Source of the DNA: Anas platyrhynchos
Taxonomy: Eukaryota > Chordata > Aves > Anseriformes > Anatidae
DNA length: 64,000 nt
Direction: 5' to 3'
Assembly (NCBI RefSeq): GCF_047663525.1
Contig: NC_092591.1
Span: 28,925,001-28,989,000 of the forward strand
The notes under the pieces were generated by a model. That model was not told where the DNA came from, did no database searches, and saw nothing but the letters and a program-made list of their open reading frames with translations. A program made the translations under genes and the position numbers. Positions within the stretch are counted from its first letter, which is position 1, and every line of letters starts with the position of its first letter. Below, piece by piece: positions 12,040-19,517 of the stretch.

Positions 12040-12400
12040 CCCCTCTGACAATGAATGAGTCCTAGTTAAATATTTCAAGAACTTCTTTACATGGTTTCCT
12101 CTGATGCATGTACTGTTGAGACATCTGTCTTCAGTACTAATAAAGTAGTCTAGATTTAAAATGAACTTCATTGGATTGCTTTGAAACTATAGGCACATAT
12201 GGTTCATAATTAGCTGGATATCTCTTATAGTTAAATGATTTTTTCCCCCCTCTCTCTCTCTCTCTGTCGCCCATTCGCATCAATAATAGAAGCAAACAAA
12301 GTTCCAATTGTTCCCTGTTGCGGGACATTATGTGCCTGAATAAATGGATGTTGGCTGTGTCTACATGGATTTGCCATATGGCTACAAAGGCCGAAAGAAT
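12040..12400. promoter_or_regulatory. Candidate conserved non-coding block
   Basis: It is AT-rich with many TAAT/ATTA cores (CTAGTTAAATATTTC, TTCATAATTAGCTGGATA, TATAGTTAAATGATTTT), a (CT)n run at 12,250-12,266 and an abrupt change to a GC-rich stretch at about 12,415. No coding frame has family similarity. The position, 1.4 kb beyond the CDKN1C 3' end, would suit an enhancer. This is inference only. Confidence 0.22.
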
Positions 12401-13774
12401 AGGGGCAGTGTGCTTTGTGCCGGGGCGAGGCGGGCTGGGTGGAGCAGGGTGCGGGGCAGCCGCACACCTTCCTGCCCCGCATCCCATGGGGCTGGGCTCA
12501 GGCACCAGAGCTCCTCGCCTGGCCCGACGGCCCCCTGCCCATTCTGCTGGGATGCTCCGGGGACACCTCGGCACGGCTCCTGCGGCCGAGGTATTTGGGA
12601 GCTCAGAGCGGGGATTTTTTCATTGCAGAAAGTCCTATTATGAGTGGGGGGCTGGGACAATGGAGGTCCCAAAGGCACCTGCTTTCATGAAAGCGAGAGA
12701 AAAGCCCATAAATCCTGGAGGATCCAGCTGCCTCACTCCGGGTATTGTTGGCTTTCAGAAGGAAAGGGAAAAGCTATTTTTCTTTTCAAAGAGGGGGGAA
12801 AATCGTATTGAGGCAGCGGCCACTGATGCGGGCGCGTAAAATAATCCCGTTCTGATTAAGCGATCACGGAGCTGGAGGTAATCAATGTTACTTTTACAGC
12901 CGGGAGCGTTTCGTGGCCGTGACGGGGGGGCAAAGGCGAGCTCTGCGGGGGCCAGGGAGCACTGATGCGGGTTAAACCCTCGCCCTTCTTCTCCTGGCTG
13001 CCCCCCCTCTCATCCCCCCCAGCTCCGTGAAATAGCATCATTGCGCAGCTCCTAGGGCTTAAAAGGGATAAATCCAGCCAGCCGCTGCCCTCCTTTGCTC
13101 TCCAGCACCACCTGCGGCCAGGATCGGGCCCCCTGCGGGTGGTTGCCCCCCCCACCCCCCAGCATGGGGCTCAGGGCGCGTGCCCAGGGTGCCCCCCATG
13201 AGCTGCACAGGAGTGCGTAGCTGTGCCAGCACCAGGTGCTGTGCTCATGTGTTTTGCCTGGTGGCTGTTCTGCTCCCCACTTACACATATAGCTGGAATC
13301 ACAGGATTTTCCTCAAAATTAATGCTGGGCTTAGACCAGAGGAATGGGGAAGCTTTTTCCTACAGTAGCCTGGGGTGGGGACATGCAGATTGCAAGGGTT
13401 GCCCGGTACAGAGCCTGCTGAGGGGCTGTGCCCACCCCATTCCCCCCCCCCCCCCTTAGTGTGGGGCAGTCCCACACCCTGGAGGGGTCTTGGGGCCAGC
13501 TTTGGCAAGAGGAGAAGGGAAAAACAAGTGTAGAAAGGCTGAATTTGGGGCTTCTATGGGTGCATGTTCCCTACCTCACTTTGTTAACTCCAGCAGCGCT
13601 AACACATGTGTGTTCACAAGCCACCAACTCCTTTCCTTCAGCAACTGGGGGCAGCTTTGAGCACAGGGGGTGTGGATGCAGCCACAATGCATGGAGCAAC
13701 ACGGGCTTGGGCCCCACTGATCACAGCCACCCCCCCGGGACATCTGCACAGCACACACCAAGCAGCATTGCAAG

Positions 13775-14477
13775 GGTTTCCTGGATTTTTTTTATTATTA
13801 CTATTTGAAGTTGTGGCATTATTTGCAATGACAGTGGTACAAACCAGCTCAGGAACCATTGAAACAGTTTTGTATTCAAGTAAAGTCTAAAAAATGTTTT
13901 GATTTCATAACTACATCTTGTGAATGCAAAAAAAAAAAAATCCCACTATAAAAATAAATTTACATTTTGTAAATAACAAAAGCAAATATAGTGCCCTTTG
14001 GCTTAACCAAAAGAAAAAAAAAAAAAACGACTATTGGATGTCAACCAGTTATCAACATTTCTGACATAAATAGAAAATATAAGTTAGTATAACTCTTAAA
14101 AAACGTTTTTGTACAAATATACACTTGCTTTTTTCTTTTTTTTTTCCTCCACCTTTTCTTTTTTTTTTTCCTTGCACTGAGAGCTCAGAGATTAAACATT
14201 TCATATAAGTGACTTTTAAAGCTTTACACTTTCGACCAGTGTACTCACATTAGGCATAATACATTTCTATATAGAACGTAATACATTGCACAGTTGTACG
14301 GTAACACTGCTCCGTGCGCGGCCGGGCGCTGCGCCTGCGGCTCCGGCTCCGCTCCGGTTTCGCTCCGGCTCCGCTCCGGGGCCCGGGCCGGGCGGGGGGG
14401 CCCCAGTTGGCCGTGCCTGGGGGGCGCCTCGCCCCCGGGGCTGCGCGCCTGTCCCGTGGGTGCCGTAGTGCAAAAAT
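13775..14477 (-). other. CDKN1C: CDKN1C 3'-UTR exon (exon 3)
   Basis: On the minus strand a pyrimidine tract (about ten T, then CCCCGTCCCCCCCATAG) forms a good acceptor ending at 14,478, so the exon starts at 14,477. It is AT-rich toward its far end and ends near the AATAAA at 13,796-13,791. A purely untranslated last exon after an intron just beyond the stop codon matches the human CDKN1C gene structure. The exact 3' end is estimated from the signal. Confidence 0.6.
13791..13796 (-). terminator. CDKN1C: CDKN1C polyadenylation signal (AATAAA)
   Basis: The plus strand reads TTTATT, which is AATAAA on the CDKN1C strand. It lies about 680 bases past the start of the last exon and is followed, in the transcript direction, by a suitable cleavage region. 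I saw no better canonical signal between here and the stop codon. Confidence 0.55.
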
Positions 14478-14576
14478 CTATGGGGGGGACGGGGAAAAAA
14501 AAAATTATGATGGGGTAAGAAAATTAATAGGAAGCCCCCTCCCGAGCATCATCCTCCCCCCACGGGTGCTCCTCAC
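14478..14576 (-). other. CDKN1C: CDKN1C intron 2, in the 3' UTR
   Basis: Minus-strand CCAG|GTGAGG makes a near-consensus donor and the acceptor is a CCCCCCCATAG, giving a 99-nt intron. The junction is only five bases past the stop, well under the roughly 50-base limit that triggers nonsense-mediated decay in vertebrates, so the normal mRNA should be stable. Confidence 0.7.
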
Positions 14577-14577
14577 C

Positions 14578-14703
14578 TGGCTCACCGGAGCCGCTTGCGG
14601 GGGGTCTGCTCAGCCGGCACGGCGGCGGGGGGGGACGCGCAGCCGGGGGGGTGCTCGGCCGCTGCCTTGGGCTGCGCCGGCCGTTTCCTCCTGGCGAAGA
14701 AAT
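14578..14703 (-). CDS. CDKN1C: CDKN1C coding exon 2
   Basis: It encodes DFFARRKRPAQPK, a short Pro/Ala linker and the terminal EQTPRKRLR, then TGA at 14,584-14,582. The exon continues only five bases (GCCAG-type end) before a strong donor, so the 3' UTR is almost entirely in the next exon. Confidence 0.92.
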
Positions 14704-15288
14704 CTGGAGGGGGGGGACGTCGAGAGAGGGGGCGTCAGCGAGGCGGAGGGGGTACACCGGGGGGAAAAAAAAAAAGGTGGGGGAACCCGACTCCCCGCTC
14801 CCCCCGTCGGGGCACGCACCTGTGATGCGGGTGGCGGGGCTGCTCCGTCTGACGGCGCGGCGGCGGGGAGCGGGGGGCGCAGCACGGTTCTCCCGGCTCA
14901 GCCGCCCCCCCGACGCCCCCGAAGCCCCCTTGCCGGCGGCGGGGGGCGACGGTGCCGGGGGAGCCCGGCGCAGGGGGACCCGACGGCGCCCCACCTGCAG
15001 GGTCTCCCGGTAGAAAGCGGGCACGGCGCTGCCTTCCACCTCCTCCCACCGCAAGCGGCCGGGCGCGGGGGGCAGCGGGGTGTCGGTGTGGAAGTTGTAG
15101 TCCCAGCGGCGCTGGTCGGCCTCGCCCATCTCCCGCAGGCGGCTCCGCAGCTCCCGGCCCAGCTCCTCGTGGTCCACCGGCCCGAAGAGGCTCCTGCAGA
15201 CGGCGCTGCGGTCGTGGCCGGCCAGCAGCGCCCGTCGGGCCGCCAGGCGCTCCAGGGCCGGGGGGCCGGAGAGATGCACGTCGGCCAT
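14582..15288 (-). CDS. CDKN1C: CDKN1C, cyclin-dependent kinase inhibitor 1C (p57Kip2)
   Basis: This gene encodes a nuclear inhibitor of cyclin-CDK complexes that drives cell-cycle exit. The coding sequence joins 15,288-14,820 (469 nt) to 14,703-14,582 (122 nt, including TGA), giving 196 residues. The N-terminal CDK-inhibitory domain spans about residues 31-100. It starts with the cyclin-binding motif CRSLFGPVDHEEL, continues with RWDYNF (residues 61-66), and ends with the 3-10 helix motif PAFYRE (residues 90-95), whose Phe-Tyr enters the CDK active site in the family. Residues 101-150 are Pro/Arg/Ala-rich. The C terminus carries DFFARRKR (157-164) and ends in the QT-box/nuclear-localisation sequence EQTPRKRLR, nearly identical to mammalian p57. 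The human protein is 316 residues; the long Pro-Ala (PAPA) repeat is absent here. The start is the first ATG downstream of the TATA-like box. Confidence 0.96.
14704..14819 (-). other. CDKN1C: CDKN1C intron 1
   Basis: This is a 116-nt GT-AG intron. The acceptor reads CCTCCAG before ATTTCTTCGCC. Splicing restores the family sequence I-T-D-F-F-A-R, equivalent to human I-S-D-F-F-A-K. Reading through instead gives unrelated Ser/Pro-rich sequence and loses the C-terminal QT box. Confidence 0.92.
14820..15288 (-). CDS. CDKN1C: CDKN1C coding exon 1
   Basis: It begins with MADVHLSGPP and contains the complete CDK-inhibitory domain. It ends in CACAG followed by the donor GTGCGT at 14,819, leaving a one-base phase, so the split codon G|AT encodes Asp157. 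The reading frame stays open upstream to 15,609, but those in-frame ATGs lie upstream of the TATA-like box. Confidence 0.93.
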
Positions 15289-15425
15289 GGGTGCGTGGAG
15301 GGGGGGGTGCGTGGCTGGCTGGCTGCGTGGGGGCCCCCCGCCGCTCCTCCTCGCCGCCCGTCCCGTCGCGTCGCGTCCCGCAGCCCTGTCTCCCCGCCTC
15401 TGAGCCCCTTCCCCCGGCCGCCTCG

Positions 15426-15434
15426 CTTTTAAAC
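15426..15434 (-). promoter_or_regulatory. CDKN1C: CDKN1C TATA-like box
   Basis: The minus strand reads GTTTAAAAG in an otherwise GC-only context, about 140 bases upstream of the start codon. A transcription start near 15,400 would give a 5' UTR of about 110 bases without an upstream ATG in frame. The start site is estimated, not observed. Confidence 0.6.
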
Positions 15435-15504
15435 CCCGCTCCCCTCGAGGCCGAGCAAAACACCCATTAGCAGCACGGCGTTGCCCTGCCAGCAGCCCGC
15501 CGCG

Positions 15505-15612
15505 ATTGGCGGCGGCCCCCCCGCCGCCCCCCCGGCCCCCGACGGCAGCCCTCCTGCCCGCGCCCTCCATTGGCTGCGCCGGGCAGCGCCGCTCCGCCGC
15601 CGGCCGCATTGG
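15505..15612 (-). promoter_or_regulatory. CDKN1C: Three CCAAT boxes upstream of CDKN1C
   Basis: ATTGG occurs on the plus strand at 15,505-15,509, 15,569-15,573 and 15,608-15,612, which is CCAAT in the CDKN1C orientation. They lie roughly 70, 135 and 175 bases upstream of the TATA-like box and are flanked by GC boxes. This is the usual arrangement for NF-Y and Sp1 binding. Confidence 0.65.
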
Positions 15613-16033
15613 CCCGGCCCGGCCCGGCCCCGCCGCATCGGCCCGGGGGGGGCGGCCCCGGCGCTGGCCCGGCCCCGGGGGGGCGGCCGCGGAGCTCCCC
15701 GCCCGCCGCCGCCGCCTTTGTCTGCCGCCGGCCGCGGCTCCGCCGCCGCCTCCCCGGCGATTTTCGGGCTTGTTTTTATCCCCTCCCTCCTGCCTTGCCA
15801 GCCCGGAGGGGGGGGGTGTGTGTATGTCTGTGGCATCATCGTTATGTTTCAGCCTTTTTACTTTTTTAATTATTATTTTTTTTTCTTTTCCCCGAGGGGA
15901 CGTTTTGCAGCATCCGTAGGGCGCGGGGGGGGGGGAAGGGGGGAGGACAGCGGGACCGCTGCCGGCTCGGGGTTTTTATTACGCTGCTGCAAAACAAAGC
16001 GGGATGCTTGCAGATCTCAAAACAAGCTGAGGG

Positions 16034-16049
16034 CTATTTTTAAAAATAG
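16034..16049. promoter_or_regulatory. Palindromic MEF2-type site
   Basis: CTATTTTTAAAAATAG is a perfect 16-base palindrome. It contains the MEF2 consensus YTAWWWWTAR in both orientations and lies about 600 bases upstream of the CDKN1C TATA-like box. p57 is upregulated during muscle differentiation in mammals, so a MEF2 role is plausible but unproven. Confidence 0.45.
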
Positions 16050-16159
16050 GACTGCTCGGCTGCATGGAAGTAATAAGTCGCAGCCTCGCTGAATAGAAAT
16101 ACATGAAAACCACAGCATTTTCCTCTCCTAACTTTTAAACCCACATAATACATGTTTGT

Positions 16160-19090
16160 TCACTGCAGATGAACTAATCTCGCTATTGTGTTGCCACGGA
16201 TCAGCTGGCTTGCACTTCACATTTTCTGCAGGTCACTGCAGTCATTGCCTTTTGTTGTTTTGGGATGGGGGAGTGCAAAAGGAAGGGGGGGGCAGAGGGA
16301 GCATGATCGGACACGGTGCCAAGACTGGGCTTGGAGCACCATCATCGGAGGCTTGGTGCCGCGGTGAGCTTCTCTGCAAGCAAGGAGGGAAGATAAGTAC
16401 CCAAGATGCCCTTTGCCCTTTGCTCCTCTGCACTGTTTTCCCCATGTCTGTGGCCATTGCCAACCACATCTTAAGCCCCACTCCCAAGGAGTGGCAGGGC
16501 CCAGTGGTGCCCCCTGTTTGGGACCCGTGGTGTCCCCAGTTTGGGACCCATGAGGCCAGGGAGGGGTCTTTCAGCACCCAGGCTTTGAAATGTCACAGCA
16601 AGCTTGGTCTCCCAACATCATTTCTGATGTCTGTGGGGGCAGGAGGGCTCTCAGGCAGAGCTCTGTAGGTCTATAGCTTTGCAGTGGTGAGAAGATTACA
16701 CCACAAACATGTTCAGGGTGCAGGTCCTCTGGGCACGCTTTGGTTTGTGGGTCATGCCCCAGGTCACTCACTTCACAGCTCGGTAGCACAGGTGCTTTAG
16801 AACAGGTGAAGGCATTTATCCTTTTTAAGATAGCTGTTTGGGTGTGTCTCAACAGGTAGTCTTGGTTTCTTGTGTGAGGCAGACTGATGTGGAAGTACCA
16901 CCACAGTGTCCTTCCTGAAGTGGCCCCCAGGAGGTCTCCTGGCCCAAGGGATGTCACCCAAGCAGCTCCCAAGAAGGCCCTTGTGGTGGCTCCGTGTCTG
17001 AATGGGTGGTAGGTGAGTGTGGATCAGCGAGGGTCAGGCCAGGGCAAGAAGAGAAGGCAAGGAACCATGCTACTGTGACAAGGGAGTGTGTTGGCCATGG
17101 CACCATGTCCAGCTGAGCCACCTCTCCCCACCCCAAGGGGCGGGCTGGGTTTAGAAATAAACTGCACAGAGCGGGAAACCTGATGAAAAAGTGCTCTCTA
17201 TTCAAGTCGGAGCAAAATGGTGGTGGTCAGGTCCCTGCAGACAGGAGCTCTTTGTGAGGAGCCCTTGCTAACCTGCTGTGGTCCTCCTGGACGCCTTTCC
17301 TGTTTTCAGCTTCCTCGGTTTTATGCATTCCTGTGACAGAGGCTGAGCGAGCAAACTTCCCTGCTATTTGCAAGATGTGGGCGTGCGCTCTGAAAACCTT
17401 CGTCTCGGGCCTTCCAAAGCATTTTCGGAGGTTAGCCAATATTTACGTAGCGCTCGAGGGATGCGAGGAGCTCTGCTTTAGCAGGAAAGTGTTTGCAGGG
17501 GTTACCACGGGTGGGAGGCCACTTTGCCTTCCAGCTCACCTGGGAGGTAATGCAGGTCGAGTTCAAGGTTTTAGTGTCTGGTGGACTAAAATCTTCCTCA
17601 TTCCTGGTGCTCTCCATCTCTTTGATGTGATTTTATTTATTTATTTGTGTGTGTGTGTGTGTGTCTGGTAATATGACATTGGTGGTGACAATGGGGGGGA
17701 CTTTGTGCTTTCAGCTGCCATTTCTGGCAGTGTCTGAGCTTATCTTCTGCATGGAAGATGAGCATCTAGCTTGTGCAAGAAGGGAGCGCTGTCTGCACAG
17801 AGATGTGGTGTAAATTTAGTGAGTTTGTGAACTTTAAGGCCAGAGGGATATGGTATGAGCCACTAGATGAGCAGTTTGCCCAACATGAGCCACAAAGCCT
17901 TACCCAAGGGCCCATTCACTTCTTTGGAAATTCCCGCTCCAGTGTAGAGTGGAGGAGTCATCGTTATGCTTAGAACAATGCCCTGTAAGAATGAAGCATT
18001 TTTGCTCAAAAAGGCCGATTAGCTCTGCATACCCAGAACCATATCTGCTGATGTTGGAGAAAACAATGATTTGAGTATGTACTCCTGCTGGCTGCTCTGT
18101 TTAGGATGGTGAGGGAAGGAAAGCGAGCTCCTTTATGGCTTGTATATCATTGCAAGGATTGTGACTGCAGGAGGTTTACTGTGTTTGTTCCTGTTTGGAA
18201 GGAGTCCAGGGTGGCCGTCAGAGCCAGGGCCGAGGTTGCTGCCTTGGCAGATAGGGGAGGAAAGGTCCTCATGCTGCAAAGCGAGTGAGAAGCAAGTGAG
18301 CCCATTGAGTGATGTTAAGGTGTTAGTAAAGTAACAAATCAGAGACTTCCTGTAATGTCATTCTGGCAGGGCTGGTGATTGTAGAGCTGCAGTTTAACTT
18401 CTTCACAGTAGAGGGGTGGTGGAAGCAAACACATCCCCATGACACTCCTCCATCTGCTGGAGTCTCAGCATCTCCTGCATGAACGGTCCAGTTCTTGAAG
18501 TACTGCCAGACAAACAGACCCAGGTTCTGGGTTCAAGGCTTCTACTTTGGTCCCATCTCAGTTCCTTAAACAGAGCTTTGTCCTATACACCTAACAATGG
18601 TTAACTCAGAATTAATTTAGTGCAGTCTAAATGTACTCGCTTTACTTCAGGAGCTGTTGCATATGATAATGGTTCTAGCAGAGATGCAGAGCAGTAAACA
18701 CTAGTACTTTATCACCCATGCAATTCTCTTTTACTGTGCATGTGATCACATGTGGTTTGCAGTTTTGCATTTATACCAGTGGCAATTTTGTGTGGTACTT
18801 TGGAGTCCTGCTTAAATAAGCCACAACTGAAGTTCAAGCCAGTGCAGGCTGTCAAGGCTTCTGCTCTGGGCTCTTTTACCATCTAAGCGACCTTTTGAAT
18901 TATTAAAGCCCACATACATTCAGAACAGCAATAAAAAGTCAAGTTATTTGATTTGATAGCTAGGCAAAAACATGCTAGTTCAGGGGTTAAAACGTGGGTG
19001 GATAATTTGAACAAAACCCTGAAAAAATGCTGAAAAAATGGTTTTGTTCAGTTTAGATTGCTTCATGTTCCTTGATGAATTTTCAGAAAA
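16160..19090. other. Intergenic DNA upstream of CDKN1C, no gene recognised
   Basis: No exon-like frame with splice sites was identified. A (TG)n run lies near 17,646-17,664. The remaining sequence is ordinary. Confidence 0.55.
17646..17664. repeat. (TG)n microsatellite
   Basis: A short pure TG array follows ATTTATTTATT. Confidence 0.8.
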
Positions 19091-19094
19091 GCGC

Positions 19095-19105
19095 TTTATT
19101 TTATT
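19095..19105 (-). terminator. Possible polyadenylation signals (AATAAA) for the minus-strand exon
   Basis: Overlapping TTTATT on the plus strand gives AATAAA twice on the minus strand, about 310 bases past the stop codon of the candidate exon at 19,417-19,517; another lies at 19,144-19,149. AT-rich sequence makes chance occurrence likely. Confidence 0.25.
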
Positions 19106-19243
19106 TAATTTTACTTAATTCCCCCCTTCCCTCTCCCCCACTTTTTATTTTTTTTTATTTCTTCTTGGCTCTGGGAAGAAGCTAGCCTTGCTGTACTGCT
19201 GCCCCTTTGCTTTTCATAGTGGATCCATGGTAATAGCACTCTC

Positions 19244-19300
19244 AGAATAGCTTTTTGGGTCTCTTCCAACTAGGGATATTTTATGCTTCTATAGGTTGTT
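19244..19300 (+). mobile_element. CR1 LINE 3'-end fragment
   Basis: The segment GGTCTCTTCCAACTAGGGATATTTTATGCTTCTATA resembles the last bases of bird CR1, where GGTCTCTTCCAACCT is followed by the ATTCTATGATTCTAT tail. The copy is short and diverged. Confidence 0.6.
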
Positions 19301-19416
19301 TCTTATTCCTGTACTGGGGGAGGGCCTGTTACCCCAGTTTTATTTTCAATGTACTGTTTCTTAGGTGAATGCTACATCGATGCTGGCAGTTGTGCATGAC
19401 TGCTGAAGGAGATCGC

Positions 19417-19517
19417 TCATGGCCTCAGCTCCTGCAGGAAGTACCTGATCCAAAAAAACAAGCCCAGGAAGAGCAGGAGGCACATCAGGAGTATCCTCAG
19501 ATGGATCCCAGCCACAT
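19417..19517 (-). CDS. Candidate terminal exon of a small membrane protein (unrecognised)
   Basis: The minus strand has a good acceptor (TTTTGTTTCCTTTAG) ending at 19,518. In the phase that leaves AT as the last two bases of a split codon, the next 32 codons stay open to TGA at 19,419-19,417. They encode VAGIHLR, then the hydrophobic run ILLMCLLLFLGLFFWI, then RYFLQELRP. That is one membrane helix flanked by basic residues, ending shortly after, as in single-pass micropeptides. AATAAA occurs about 310 bases further on. I found no convincing upstream exon with an ATG and a matching phase-1 donor, and I recognise no family. It could be a real small protein, a relic or chance. Confidence 0.3.

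Larger units (their letters stand above)
14300..15950. promoter_or_regulatory. CDKN1C: CpG island of CDKN1C
   Basis: GC and CpG density is very high from the middle of the 3' exon, through both coding exons and the promoter, to about 500 bases upstream of the TATA-like box. GC boxes (GGGCGG type) occur near 15,650 and 15,683. The island explains the many long overlapping frames on both strands here. In mammals the CDKN1C promoter CpG island is methylated on the paternal copy secondary to imprinting; nothing in the sequence tests that for this species. Confidence 0.85.

Noticed and set aside
14314-15470. Plus-strand frames of up to 372 codons opposite CDKN1C
   Set aside because: They are shadows of a GC-rich coding region and its CpG island on the other strand. 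The minus strand carries the recognised p57 domains and splice sites.
15289-15609. In-frame N-terminal extension of CDKN1C from ATGs at 15,609 and 15,570
   Set aside because: Both ATGs lie upstream of the TATA-like box, one is embedded in a CCAAT box, and p57 homologues begin near the MADVHLSG position.
15481-16092. Plus-strand frames upstream of CDKN1C, possible divergent gene
   Set aside because: The peptides are Pro/Ala/Gly-rich products of base composition and then run into poly-T-encoded phenylalanines. No splice sites or family similarity.
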